64,000 nt of DNA, from positions 1 to 64,000 of the forward strand of contig DAWU01000028.1 in NCBI GenBank assembly GCA_002506105.1. The letters run 5' to 3'. The translations under genes were made by a program, and so were the position numbers. This DNA is from Methanolinea sp. UBA275. GTDB lineage: Archaea; Halobacteriota; Methanomicrobia; Methanomicrobiales; Methanospirillaceae. Shown in pieces: positions 43,564 through 52,241 of this stretch; the first letter of the stretch is position 1; every line of letters begins with the position of its first letter. Under the pieces are notes generated by a model that searched no databases, was not told the DNA's origin, and saw only the letters and a program-made list of their open reading frames with translations.

Positions 43564-44634
43564 ATGAGGGTTGCAGTTCTTACATCGTACGAATTCTCGG
43601 TGCTTGGTGGTGCCGAGCGGCTGATCCTTGACCTTGCGCGAGCCCTGGATGCCGAGGTGGTGGTTCCTCACTATGATGAGAATATCGTGGCTCATTACGA
43701 TCCTGTCAGGGAAATACGGGTCCGGTCACTGCAATCGCCTCTTCCAGGAGAGCCAGCCCGCCAGATTGCAGGAATGCACCTCTTCAGGCGGGCTTCCCTG
43801 GAGTATGATTTTTACATCTGCATTGACGACATCGCAGCCCGCGCTCTTGTTCACCCGGTTCCCCATCTCTACTACATGCTCACACCCAGAAGGGCGTTGT
43901 ATGACATGTATTACCCGTTCATTGCACAGAAGAGCATACCTGCAAGACTGGTCTATGCTCCGGCCCTCTCAATTGCACGCTATTCTGACAGGCGTTTTGT
44001 GAGCCGATATGTAAAGAACCTGGCCTGTATCTCTCATACCGTGCGGAATCGCATCCAGAAGGTATACCTTCGTGATGCCAGCGTGCTCTATCCTCCTGTC
44101 CACACTGATCGCTTCACCTGGAAACCCTCAGAGGGTTACTGGCTCTCTCTGGGAAGGGTGGATAAGTGGAAGAGGGTAGACCTCCAGGTGAAGGCTTTCT
44201 CGGAGATGCCCGACAAGACGCTGATAGTTGTTGGCCGGGTATATCCCGGATTTGAACATCTTGAAAAGCATGCACCCCCCAACATCATCTTTTACCATTC
44301 CAGGACAGAGGAGGAGATGATTGACCTGTACTCCCGCTGCGAGGGATTCCTCACCACGGCAATTGATGAAGACTTCGGGATCACTCCCCTTGAGGCGATG
44401 GCAAGTGGAAAACCCGTGGTTGCAGTCAGGGAGGGGGGATACCAGGAGACCGTCGTGGATGGGATGTGCGGCAGGCTGGTTGCACCCACCACTGGTGCCA
44501 TCCAGAACGCGGTCCGGGAGGTGGGGCAAAATCCTGATTCCTTCAGGGATGAATGCAGGAAGAGGGCAACACTGTTTGATTACCGTGAATTTTCCCGTCA
44601 GGCTCGGGACCTTGTCGACAGTCTCACACCCTAA
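43564..44634 (+). CDS. Glycosyltransferase (GT4 type)
   Basis: This 356-residue protein is a second GT-B enzyme, with SYEFSVLGGAERLILDLARAL at the N-terminus (the GGAE loop) and GRVDKWKRVDLQVKAF plus EDFGITPLEAMASGKPVVAVREGG near the C-terminus. It shares the locus with the previous transferase and aglB, and probably extends the same glycan. The ATG at 43564 follows GGGGAGGATC, a strong ribosome site. I see no membrane segment. Confidence 0.9.
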   Translation: MRVAVLTSYEFSVLGGAERLILDLARALDAEVVVPHYDENIVAHYDPVREIRVRSLQSPLPGEPARQIAGMHLFRRASLEYDFYICIDDIAARALVHPVPHLYYMLTPRRALYDMYYPFIAQKSIPARLVYAPALSIARYSDRRFVSRYVKNLACISHTVRNRIQKVYLRDASVLYPPVHTDRFTWKPSEGYWLSLGRVDKWKRVDLQVKAFSEMPDKTLIVVGRVYPGFEHLEKHAPPNIIFYHSRTEEEMIDLYSRCEGFLTTAIDEDFGITPLEAMASGKPVVAVREGGYQETVVDGMCGRLVAPTTGAIQNAVREVGQNPDSFRDECRKRATLFDYREFSRQARDLVDSLTP

Positions 44635-44799
44635 CCTGGGGATAGGATCCGGGGGAACAGGGTTCCGGCCCCGATGCATGGGACATGTGAGTCGGATCGA
44701 CAGTCAATCTCTTTGATATATCCTTGTTCTCTGAAAAACCCCAAAGAATTTTAATGGAAGGGTTATAACATGTGCTAAAGTGTACGGGGATAGGAGAAC

Positions 44800-47373
44800 A
44801 TGGATTCACCCGATTTTATGCGATACAGGAAATACCTGATAATCATTTTTCTGGCAATCCTTGCCATTTTCATGCTGTGGATACGGATGCTCCCTTCAGC
44901 CAGCGTGGCATCGACTGATATCCTGAACCTGGTAGGGAGCGATGACCCCCTCTACAATTTGCGGCAGATAGAGCAGATGAATGTGAACTTTCCGAACTAC
45001 AGCTGGTTCGAGGCCATGACCCTGTATCCGACCGGGCAGGTCATCCACTGGGGCCCGCTCTTTATCTGGATAATATCGGGCCTCTGCCTTCTGACCGGTG
45101 CGACCACGAGGCCTGAAATAATATCTCTCGCGCTCACAATCCCCCCAATCATGGCCGCCATCATGGTCCCGGTCATATATCTTCTGGGAAAGAAGATCTC
45201 GGGATTTTCATGCGGCCTCCTTGCCGCATTTTTCATCGCGGTGGTAAGCGGGCAGTTCTACTTCCGGTCCCTGTACGGGTATCTGGATCACCATATCGCC
45301 GAGGTGCTTTTCAGCACAGTCTTTTGTCTGTGTTATATCTGGGTCCTTGTGTACACACGAGAACACCCCGTTGACTTTACCAGGAAGGAGACCCTGCGAA
45401 TCCCCATCATCATGTCTGTTGCATGCGGGGTTGCTTATATCCTGGGGCTCCTCGTGATGCCAACCATGGTCCTTTTTGCCCTTATTGCAGCGTTATTTAC
45501 GTTTATTCAGTGCATCTGGGATTTTTTCCGGGGTATTCGGGCAGATTCTCTCCTGCTCATCAATATCGTCACGTTCGGGATCGCTGCAGCGAGTTTTCTC
45601 ATATTCGGGGTGCACAAGGAAGGCCTGCAGTTCGACTATTATACGCTGGGGCATCCTCTCGCATATATTCTCATTATCGTCGCGACTGCCATCCTTTTCA
45701 TGTTCTCAAGAATATTCCAGAAAAGGGGGCCGGTCCAGTATGCAGGGGCGCTTGCAGGACTGGTGATTGGCGTTCTTGCGGTCTTTGCCGTGGCGCTTCC
45801 CGGAGTATTCACCACGTTCACGGAGAGCACCATACAGTTCTTCGGCCAGAATCCGCTCTACCTGACCATCCAGGAGGCACGTTCATGGACCATCAATGAG
45901 GCCTGGGACAGCTTCAATATCGGCCTTATCCTGATGGCACTTGGCCTTCTGGTCCTCCTGTACACCCTCTGGAAGGAGAAGAAAGCAGAACACCTTTTTG
46001 TGGTAATCTGGGCCCTTCTCATCATCTATTCCACCTGGCAGCATATACGGTATGAATACTACTTTGTGGTGCCCCTTGCCCTGCTCTCCGGGGTCTTCGC
46101 GGGAGCAGTCATTGACTGGGGTGGAAAAGATATCCTGGGCCTTTTTTCTGGAAAGAGAGGAAAGGCAGACGCTGCCGCGGAAACCGCGACCACAAAGGAG
46201 AAACAGAAGGGGAAGAAACATTCAAAAGCGGCACCCGCAAGGAAGAACGTGAATTACCTGAGTCTTGGGGCGGTTGCCCTGGTGCTGATCCTCACCGTTG
46301 TGTTTGCGTACCTTTCCGTTTCATACGCATACACTGTCTCCTCGTCCGGGGGTATCCGCATGAACCCTGACTGGAGGGAGTCACTTGAATGGATGGAAAT
46401 CCATACACCCGACACGGGTGTGAACTACTATCGCATGTATGATGGCGCCACCTTCGAATATCCCGAACAGTCCTACGGGGTGATGTCATGGTGGGACTAT
46501 GGCCACATGATTACCTACATTGCAAAGAGGATTCCCAATGCGAATCCCTTCCAGGCGGGGGTTTCGGGAGAGAATGGTGCAGCCTCATTCTTTATCACCG
46601 AGAGCGAGGAGAAGAATTCCGCCATTGCCGATGCTCTCGGTGTCAGGTATGTGATGACGGACATAGAGATGGATGTCGGGAAATTCTGGGCCATGGCAAC
46701 CTGGTACAATTCGAGTGCGGGGCAGGAACCCTACGTGGAATTCCTCCTCGTCCCAGAAGAGTCGCATTCTGGAGGTTATGATCCGTTCACCCTCTATGAA
46801 GCCTCGTATTTCCGGACTATGATTTCCAGGCTGCATAACTTTGACGGATCCATGGTTGAACCAGGGCAGGTTTACTACGTCGAGATAAATGACAGGCTCT
46901 CATCAACCCCGGTAGCAACCAAAGCCGTGATCATGAATGTCCAGGAAGCCCGGGCAGCTGTGGATGCATATAATAACAATGCAGCGACGGGAACCCGGGC
47001 AATGGTCCTCTCAACGGGAATTCTCTCACCCCACGACCCGATACCCGCGCTCAGGCAGTATCGCCTCGTGCATGAATCACCGACCAACATCCTGACTCAG
47101 TCTCCCCCTGATATCAAGTACGTGAAGGTCTTCGAATACGTACCCGGTGCGAGGATAAAGGGAAGCGGTGTCATCGCAATTGATCTTGTGACCAATACAG
47201 GAAGGGAATTCACATACCGCCAGGCAAGTTCCGGTGATGGATTCATCGTCCCCTATGCAACGTCGGGCTCATCAAATGAGGTCAAGGCAAAAGGAAAATA
47301 CCGGATCGAGGGGACAGGCCAGGAATTCGACGTATCAGAGCAGGCCGTCATGCAGGGGCTGCAGGTCGGGTGA
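44800..47373 (+). CDS. aglB: Oligosaccharyltransferase, STT3/AglB family
   Basis: This 857-residue membrane enzyme transfers a lipid-linked glycan to Asn in surface proteins. About 13 hydrophobic segments fill residues 10-505. A long Lys-rich loop at about 455-485 (rich in KGKKHSKAAPARK) divides the last two. The C-terminal half is the extracellular domain with the conserved WWDYG at residues 564-568. A ribosome site GATAGGAG precedes the ATG. It sits at the end of the UDP-GlcNAc and glycosyltransferase genes. Confidence 0.93.
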   Translation: MDSPDFMRYRKYLIIIFLAILAIFMLWIRMLPSASVASTDILNLVGSDDPLYNLRQIEQMNVNFPNYSWFEAMTLYPTGQVIHWGPLFIWIISGLCLLTGATTRPEIISLALTIPPIMAAIMVPVIYLLGKKISGFSCGLLAAFFIAVVSGQFYFRSLYGYLDHHIAEVLFSTVFCLCYIWVLVYTREHPVDFTRKETLRIPIIMSVACGVAYILGLLVMPTMVLFALIAALFTFIQCIWDFFRGIRADSLLLINIVTFGIAAASFLIFGVHKEGLQFDYYTLGHPLAYILIIVATAILFMFSRIFQKRGPVQYAGALAGLVIGVLAVFAVALPGVFTTFTESTIQFFGQNPLYLTIQEARSWTINEAWDSFNIGLILMALGLLVLLYTLWKEKKAEHLFVVIWALLIIYSTWQHIRYEYYFVVPLALLSGVFAGAVIDWGGKDILGLFSGKRGKADAAAETATTKEKQKGKKHSKAAPARKNVNYLSLGAVALVLILTVVFAYLSVSYAYTVSSSGGIRMNPDWRESLEWMEIHTPDTGVNYYRMYDGATFEYPEQSYGVMSWWDYGHMITYIAKRIPNANPFQAGVSGENGAASFFITESEEKNSAIADALGVRYVMTDIEMDVGKFWAMATWYNSSAGQEPYVEFLLVPEESHSGGYDPFTLYEASYFRTMISRLHNFDGSMVEPGQVYYVEINDRLSSTPVATKAVIMNVQEARAAVDAYNNNAATGTRAMVLSTGILSPHDPIPALRQYRLVHESPTNILTQSPPDIKYVKVFEYVPGARIKGSGVIAIDLVTNTGREFTYRQASSGDGFIVPYATSGSSNEVKAKGKYRIEGTGQEFDVSEQAVMQGLQVG

Positions 47374-48354
47374 ATGGCACCCCGGTGCTCGGTTATTTTT
47401 GGAGAGGAATTCACATCCCATGACCTGAGCTGGCACGAGGAGAACAGCCAGCGCCTCGTCCGGGCACTTACCGGGCTGCCTCATGACATCACGAGGAGGC
47501 CCGTAGAGGTTGCAACCTATGACGACCTCGCCCGTGTTCACCACCCGCGGCATATCAGAATGATCGAGGAATTGTGTGCCTATGGCGGCAGGCGTTACCT
47601 CGACATGGACACATACGTCACCGAAGAGTCCTTCCAAGTGGCGCTCTGTGCAGCAGGATCTTCAATTGCAGCCGCCCGCCTGGCACTGGAAGGGGAACAC
47701 TGTTTTGCCCTTATCCGCCCGCCCGGGCATCACGCCGAGCCGGACAGGGCAATGGGGTTCTGCCTCTTCAATAATGCAGCAGTGGCTGCGGCATGGGCGC
47801 TTGAGCGTGTTGAACGGGTTGCCATCGTCGACTGGGATCTTCATCACGGAAATGGCACACAGAAGATATTCTACCAAAGTGACAGGGTTCTCTTCTGCTC
47901 AATCCACCAGAATAACACATTTCCATGGAGTGGCTGGATCGATGAAATCGGTGAAGGCCGGGGGCGGGGTTTTACTCTGAACGCCCCCATCCACCCTGGT
48001 TGTGGAATAGGGGATTATGCCATGGTTTTCTCACATGTATTTGTCGATGCGATCACGCATTTCAACCCGGATCTCGTGATCATCTCGGCAGGACAGGACC
48101 CCCTGGGAGACGATCCCAAGGGAGCGATGCGGCTCTCTCCAGCTGATTTCGGGGTGCTCACTTCAATGATCAGGGATGTGAGCCCCTGTCCGCTCTCCCT
48201 TGTTCTTGAGGGTGGTTACGGTCCGTCGCTTGGGGCGGCGATAGGGTGCATCCTCGACGTATTAAAGACCGGAAAATGCCCGGAACCGCCGGATTCTCCC
48301 GCCCGGGAGAGCACCCGGAGGATTGTCCGTCTCCTGAAAAAAGTGATGGTATAA
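47374..48354 (+). CDS. Histone-deacetylase-family (AcuC-like) amidohydrolase
   Basis: This 326-residue zinc amidohydrolase has RPPGHHAEPDRAMGFCLFNN (two His in tandem), DWDLHHGNGTQ (metal Asp and His) and SAGQDPLGDDPKGAM. These are the family metal and catalytic residues. Family members deacetylate lysine, polyamines or small amides. The ATG directly follows the aglB stop. Whether it acts on the glycan or on proteins is unknown. Confidence 0.92.
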   Translation: MAPRCSVIFGEEFTSHDLSWHEENSQRLVRALTGLPHDITRRPVEVATYDDLARVHHPRHIRMIEELCAYGGRRYLDMDTYVTEESFQVALCAAGSSIAAARLALEGEHCFALIRPPGHHAEPDRAMGFCLFNNAAVAAAWALERVERVAIVDWDLHHGNGTQKIFYQSDRVLFCSIHQNNTFPWSGWIDEIGEGRGRGFTLNAPIHPGCGIGDYAMVFSHVFVDAITHFNPDLVIISAGQDPLGDDPKGAMRLSPADFGVLTSMIRDVSPCPLSLVLEGGYGPSLGAAIGCILDVLKTGKCPEPPDSPARESTRRIVRLLKKVMV

Positions 48355-48380
48355 ACACTGGATCCCTGGGATTCGGGGTA

Positions 48381-49556
48381 TCATGCCGGATTCGTGATCT
48401 TCCGGTTTTTATGGAGGTGTGAAACTTCAAGACCCGGGACCACAACCCTGACCACCGGGACCGGAGTTTGGGGGAGATCCACCACGCACACTCGTTCGAC
48501 GTTGCCCCTCAATTCATCCAGAATGTGGTGGATATCTTCGTCAATCCATGAGGAGCTTACATTCCGCAGGCTGGAAAGTGGGCTCTCTGGAGCCTCCGCG
48601 AACCACTCACGGTTGATCCGCTTCATCCGATCGTACCCCGCCCTGGATAAGAACGTCTCCCTGCTCGGTGAGATGAGGTCTCCATGCAGGTAAGAAGCCC
48701 GGTTAAATGCAACATCGATAAGCGCCCGGATCACGGCAATCTCAGGATCAGGATGACACCCCGACCCCATCAACAGGAGTCCGGGATCCTTTTTTGCAGG
48801 GTCATCGGATGCAGCAGCAATCACCGGGATATTCGTACGGCCATGAAGGTGCCAGAGGTGAATCACAATACCTGCATTCCTGAACTTTTCAAGGAGTGTA
48901 TATGCCTGACCATCAGAATCGACCGAGATCTTCGTTCCCATGTTCCGGAGCCTCTCAGCGCGACTCATCGCATCGCATTCGAGCAGCTCAAGGAGGCTGT
49001 ACAGGATTGCCTCTTCCCGGACGTTCCCGCTGGCAAGCCCTAACGGATCGCTCTGGAAAAGCGGCATGGTCATTCCCATGGTATCATAGGGAAAGTAGAC
49101 TGCATTGCTTGGTATCAGGATCTCCTCATTGTTCAGGATGTCTGATGCCATGGTCCAATGCAGTTTTTCCCCTCTCTCAAGGGGCCGGGGAAGAATGAGA
49201 GATGCCGGGTCCACCGCCTTTGTCATTCCCACTTCCTCGAAACTGGCATAATGCATCTGTTCCCCGTGAAACTCACCATAATACCGTTCAATTGCCGCCA
49301 TCATCGAGGAAACACGCGCCAGCACACGTTCGATTCCTTTTCCGGGATGCGTGTTCGTTCCCCCCCGCGGGACCCGGGAGCGGGTGCAATAGCAGCAGGG
49401 GATTCCTACACTGTCACTTCCGGTGATATCTGTCAGGGGGCTTGCACCGATTGTTTTCATCAGGGGAAGCGCCCGCTTTTCGGTCTCTTCCGGGGAGTGG
49501 GTCCGGTGGGTACCGTTGAAGAAGTGTTTCTCAACCCGATTCAGTTCGCAAGCCAT
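48381..49556 (-). CDS. YcaO-family protein, candidate McrA thioglycine enzyme
   Basis: This 391-residue protein belongs to the methanogen YcaO group. The N-terminal half has GTHRTHSPEETEKR and PCCYCTRSRVPRGGTNTHPGKG, with ERVLARVSSMMAAIERY and LLELLECDAMSRAE around the ATP-binding Glu residues. In methanogens a YcaO protein, usually with TfuA, installs thioglycine in the active-site subunit of methyl-coenzyme M reductase. No tfuA is adjacent here. It is divergent from DUF2098 with only 56 bases between. Confidence 0.85.
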   Translation of the reverse strand: MACELNRVEKHFFNGTHRTHSPEETEKRALPLMKTIGASPLTDITGSDSVGIPCCYCTRSRVPRGGTNTHPGKGIERVLARVSSMMAAIERYYGEFHGEQMHYASFEEVGMTKAVDPASLILPRPLERGEKLHWTMASDILNNEEILIPSNAVYFPYDTMGMTMPLFQSDPLGLASGNVREEAILYSLLELLECDAMSRAERLRNMGTKISVDSDGQAYTLLEKFRNAGIVIHLWHLHGRTNIPVIAAASDDPAKKDPGLLLMGSGCHPDPEIAVIRALIDVAFNRASYLHGDLISPSRETFLSRAGYDRMKRINREWFAEAPESPLSSLRNVSSSWIDEDIHHILDELRGNVERVCVVDLPQTPVPVVRVVVPGLEVSHLHKNRKITNPA

Positions 49557-49580
49557 CTATAGGGGATATGCCGGGATTAG

Positions 49581-49588
49581 TTTTATAG
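49581..49588 (+). promoter_or_regulatory. TATA box of the DUF2098 gene
   Basis: TTTTATAG is centred about 28 bases before the ATG at 49613, in the short divergent spacer with the YcaO gene. Confidence 0.5.
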
Positions 49589-49612
49589 TTTCCAAGCACC
49601 GGTGATTGGTGT

Positions 49613-49906
49613 ATGCAGGATGAGGAAGTGGAAGTAGGCATGAGGGTCCGGTATCACCGGACCGGGACAACAGGACGAGTGATTGCCCTGGAAAGAGAAA
49701 GGGGGGAATTATATGCCGAACTTGACAATACCAATCTCTTCTACAGGGTCGATCAGCTGGTTCCTGCAAAGGATTCAGGCGGAAAGGCAATGAAAACCAG
49801 TGACGACCGGATTGAACAGATAAAGAAAGAAAGGGAATACCTCACCGGTACAGGTTATCAGGATGCCATAACCCATACCGATCAGAGTTGCGAGGGCGGG
49901 GGTTAA
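49613..49906 (+). CDS. DUF2098 protein, methanogen-restricted
   Basis: This 97-residue protein has a small beta-barrel-like start (VGMRVRYHRTGTTGRVIALERE) and a charged C-terminal helix. It matches DUF2098, a family seen mainly in methanogens and with no proved function. It overlaps the convergent nikR stop by 4 bases. The TATA spacing supports a leaderless start. Confidence 0.85.
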   Translation: MQDEEVEVGMRVRYHRTGTTGRVIALERERGELYAELDNTNLFYRVDQLVPAKDSGGKAMKTSDDRIEQIKKEREYLTGTGYQDAITHTDQSCEGGG

Positions 49907-50325
49907 TCATTTATTGGTATGGTCGTGAGTTTTACCGACTCAACCCCTTTCTGGGACATGAGACGCTCTGCAAGGCTTTTTATTTCGGACCCGTCTCCCC
50001 GCACGAGAACCACCTCAAGGCATCTGTCATGAGTGACGTGGGAGTGCAGGGATGACTGGATAATCCCCATGAATTCATGCTGGATGTCGGTAAGCGTTGC
50101 GAGGAGGTTCCTCTGTCCGTGGTCGTAGATCATCGTGATTACCCCCTGGCGTTCTCCTTTCACATCGGACATCCATTTATAGTACGTGATGTAATTCCGG
50201 ATGGCATCCCGGATTCCTTCTGACCGGGATGAATATCCACGGTAATTGATGATCTCGTCAAATTTGTCGAGTAAATTTTTTGGGAGGGATATCCCGATAC
50301 GCGAGAGCTCGGTATCAATTGTCAT
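49903..50325 (-). CDS. nikR: Nickel-responsive regulator NikR
   Basis: This 140-residue repressor has an N-terminal ribbon-helix-helix domain (RIGISLPKNLLDKFDEI, GYSSRSEGIRDAIR) and a C-terminal ACT-like domain. The nickel ligands are seen as QHEFMG, LHSHV and RCLEV (three His and one Cys, as in E. coli NikR). It should control nickel uptake, important for the nickel cofactor F430 and hydrogenases; no nickel transporter is in the window. Confidence 0.94.
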   Translation of the reverse strand: MTIDTELSRIGISLPKNLLDKFDEIINYRGYSSRSEGIRDAIRNYITYYKWMSDVKGERQGVITMIYDHGQRNLLATLTDIQHEFMGIIQSSLHSHVTHDRCLEVVLVRGDGSEIKSLAERLMSQKGVESVKLTTIPIND

Positions 50326-50488
50326 GGTAAAATTCCTGTTCTCACAGGGATCTCACCCATTGGAATAATAAATACTTCTGAAAAAGAGTCACACGGTGTG
50401 GTACTTCGTGTTATGAAAGGGCTTCCTGAATCATGAGTGACACGGCAGTCATATTTTTAAGAGTTCCTCCCCACAATTTATACGATTC
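50326..50488. promoter_or_regulatory. Divergent spacer between nikR and the PP2C-like gene, with repeats
   Basis: It contains an 11-base palindrome (CACACGGTGTG, 50390-50400), a similar unit 49 bases on (GAGTGACACGG at 50435), and CCTGT-N4-ACAGG at 50335-50348 just before the nikR start. Any could be an operator. A TATA-like ATTTTTAA lies at 50453. Confidence 0.4.
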
Positions 50489-51142
50489 ATGTCAACTCCA
50501 TCCTGTGCTTCATTCACCGAGAAAGGACTCCGGGAAAAGAACGAGGATGCATCCCTTGCCGTTGAGGTACAAGGAATGTATCTTTTTGCAGTAGCCGAAG
50601 GCATGGGAGGGCCTGAAGAGGGACCCAGTGCGGCAGAGATTGCAGTGAATGCCCTACGCGATGGTATCCCCCAGGAAATGACACATTTGCCAGATGTCCT
50701 GGAATCGTGCCTGATCAATGCTGATACCGCCCTCTACTCCCTTCAGGAGGCAAACCCCACAAGTGAACCCCCCGCAGTGTCAATGACCCTTGCAGTGGTT
50801 CGGCCTGGTGGGGAATGTGTCGTGAACAGTCCGGGACAGCGAAAGTTGTTTTTTATTGACCGGGGCGTGCATGCGGGGGAAGGAACGGACAGAGGTGAAG
50901 GGAATGAGGGGTTCCTCCATGATCCCGGTGCCGGGATGCATGAAGCGCATCTCCCTCCCGGATTCCTTGTCATCTGTTCGGATGGGGTCACCGATTTTTT
51001 ATCCGACAATCGCATCCTTGAGATTATCAGCGAGAGGGGGGACGATCTTGACGACGCCTGCCATAAGATCGTATACGAAGCGTTCCAGAATGGAAGCGAT
51101 GATAATATGACCGTGGTCATGGTCAGGCAACCGGAAACGTGA
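50489..51142 (+). CDS. PP2C-like serine/threonine phosphatase, partly degenerate
   Basis: This 217-residue protein has the PP2C frame: REKNEDA (residues 15-21), AEGMGG (36-41), ICSDGVTDFL and DDNMTVV near the end. Two changes stand out: the metal Asp of the usual DGMGG is Glu (37), and the GDSR motif is replaced by NSPGQRK. It might be a weak phosphatase or a binding protein. Its partner kinase is not seen. Confidence 0.82.
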   Translation: MSTPSCASFTEKGLREKNEDASLAVEVQGMYLFAVAEGMGGPEEGPSAAEIAVNALRDGIPQEMTHLPDVLESCLINADTALYSLQEANPTSEPPAVSMTLAVVRPGGECVVNSPGQRKLFFIDRGVHAGEGTDRGEGNEGFLHDPGAGMHEAHLPPGFLVICSDGVTDFLSDNRILEIISERGDDLDDACHKIVYEAFQNGSDDNMTVVMVRQPET

Positions 51143-51217
51143 TATGCTGAATCCGCCTCATGGTGAAGGAGGATAACCCTGGTGGCGGTCTCTTCAAGGT
51201 CCTGGTGGAGATAGACA

Positions 51218-52090
51218 TTGGATAGCCTTACTCATGCACTCGTTGCAGTATTGCTCTTCAATGCTCCATTCTCCGGTCAGGCGGTGCTCTTTGGAATACT
51301 TGGGGCAACCCTCCCCGATATTGATATCCTTCTAAAAAAAATCTCTGACCGCGATCCGGAACTCTTCGCATTCAGCCACGGCGGATTCACCCACAGCATT
51401 GCCGGTATCCTTGCTGTTTCCGCAGGGATCGTGATCGGGTTTCTTTTGTGGCAGAATCTTGCAGGCCGGACAGGGGATCTCTCTTCCCTTTTCCTGGTAT
51501 GTGCGTTCGCATGTGCTGGCGGTATGACACATGTGATGCTTGATGTCCTCGCATTTCCCGGAATCCCGCTCCTGTATCCTTTCACCGCGAGAAAATTCAC
51601 CGCAGGAATTTTTGCCGGGCCGAGCCTGGTATTCCTAGGTGTAAGCCTGGGGCTTTTCCTGCTGTTTTTATTCGGGTACCCGGTTCTTCCCGCACTCCCT
51701 GCCGTTGCGGTGTGTGGAGGGGTATACATCCTGATACATGTACTCCTGAAGGTGTTCGTCGGGTTGAAACACAAGGGTATTACAATCCCCACGTATAATC
51801 CCCTGAAATGGCTGGTCATCCAGGGATCAAGCGATTCCTTCACCGTCTATCGGACAGGACTCCTGGCCGAAAATGGCAATATGACCGTATATCCAAGGTA
51901 TGATGGCGTGAACCCCGAATTCATTCACCGCCATATGAGCGATCCGGAGCTGCAGCGGCTTGCATATTATTCCTACATCATGGTGGCAGGATCAGAAGGG
52001 GATACCGTCGTGATCCGGGATCCTCTCAGGGAAGACGGGACGCTCTTCTATCCCCCGGCGTTTACCCGGGTGAGCATACCTAAAGATTGA
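51218..52090 (+). CDS. Membrane-bound metal-dependent hydrolase (DUF457/YdjM type)
   Basis: This 290-residue protein starts MDSLTHALVA with a TTG start codon at 51218, supported by the family N-terminus and an SD-like GGTGGAG. It has four or five hydrophobic segments in the first 190 residues, with metal-type motifs LPDIDIL and FSHGGFTHS and later THVMLDVLAF. The C-terminal 100 residues are soluble. The substrate is unknown, perhaps a membrane phospholipid. Confidence 0.85.
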   Translation: MDSLTHALVAVLLFNAPFSGQAVLFGILGATLPDIDILLKKISDRDPELFAFSHGGFTHSIAGILAVSAGIVIGFLLWQNLAGRTGDLSSLFLVCAFACAGGMTHVMLDVLAFPGIPLLYPFTARKFTAGIFAGPSLVFLGVSLGLFLLFLFGYPVLPALPAVAVCGGVYILIHVLLKVFVGLKHKGITIPTYNPLKWLVIQGSSDSFTVYRTGLLAENGNMTVYPRYDGVNPEFIHRHMSDPELQRLAYYSYIMVAGSEGDTVVIRDPLREDGTLFYPPAFTRVSIPKD

Positions 52091-52241
52091 GATAGCGAAT
52101 GTATGGGGTTCCCGGACACTGCCTTGCAACAATCCCGACGAGTGTCTATATCAGGAATGCAACCCCAAAAAAAGAAAATCCTACGCTCACAGGGTATTAA
52201 GTATGAGTGTTTTTAAATAGATCAGGGAGGTTTGATCGGCA
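52091..52241. promoter_or_regulatory. Promoter of the aIF2gamma block
   Basis: TTTTTAAATA at 52210-52219 is centred about 27 bases before the TTG start of aIF2gamma, consistent with a leaderless message. The rest of the spacer shows no gene. Confidence 0.5.
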
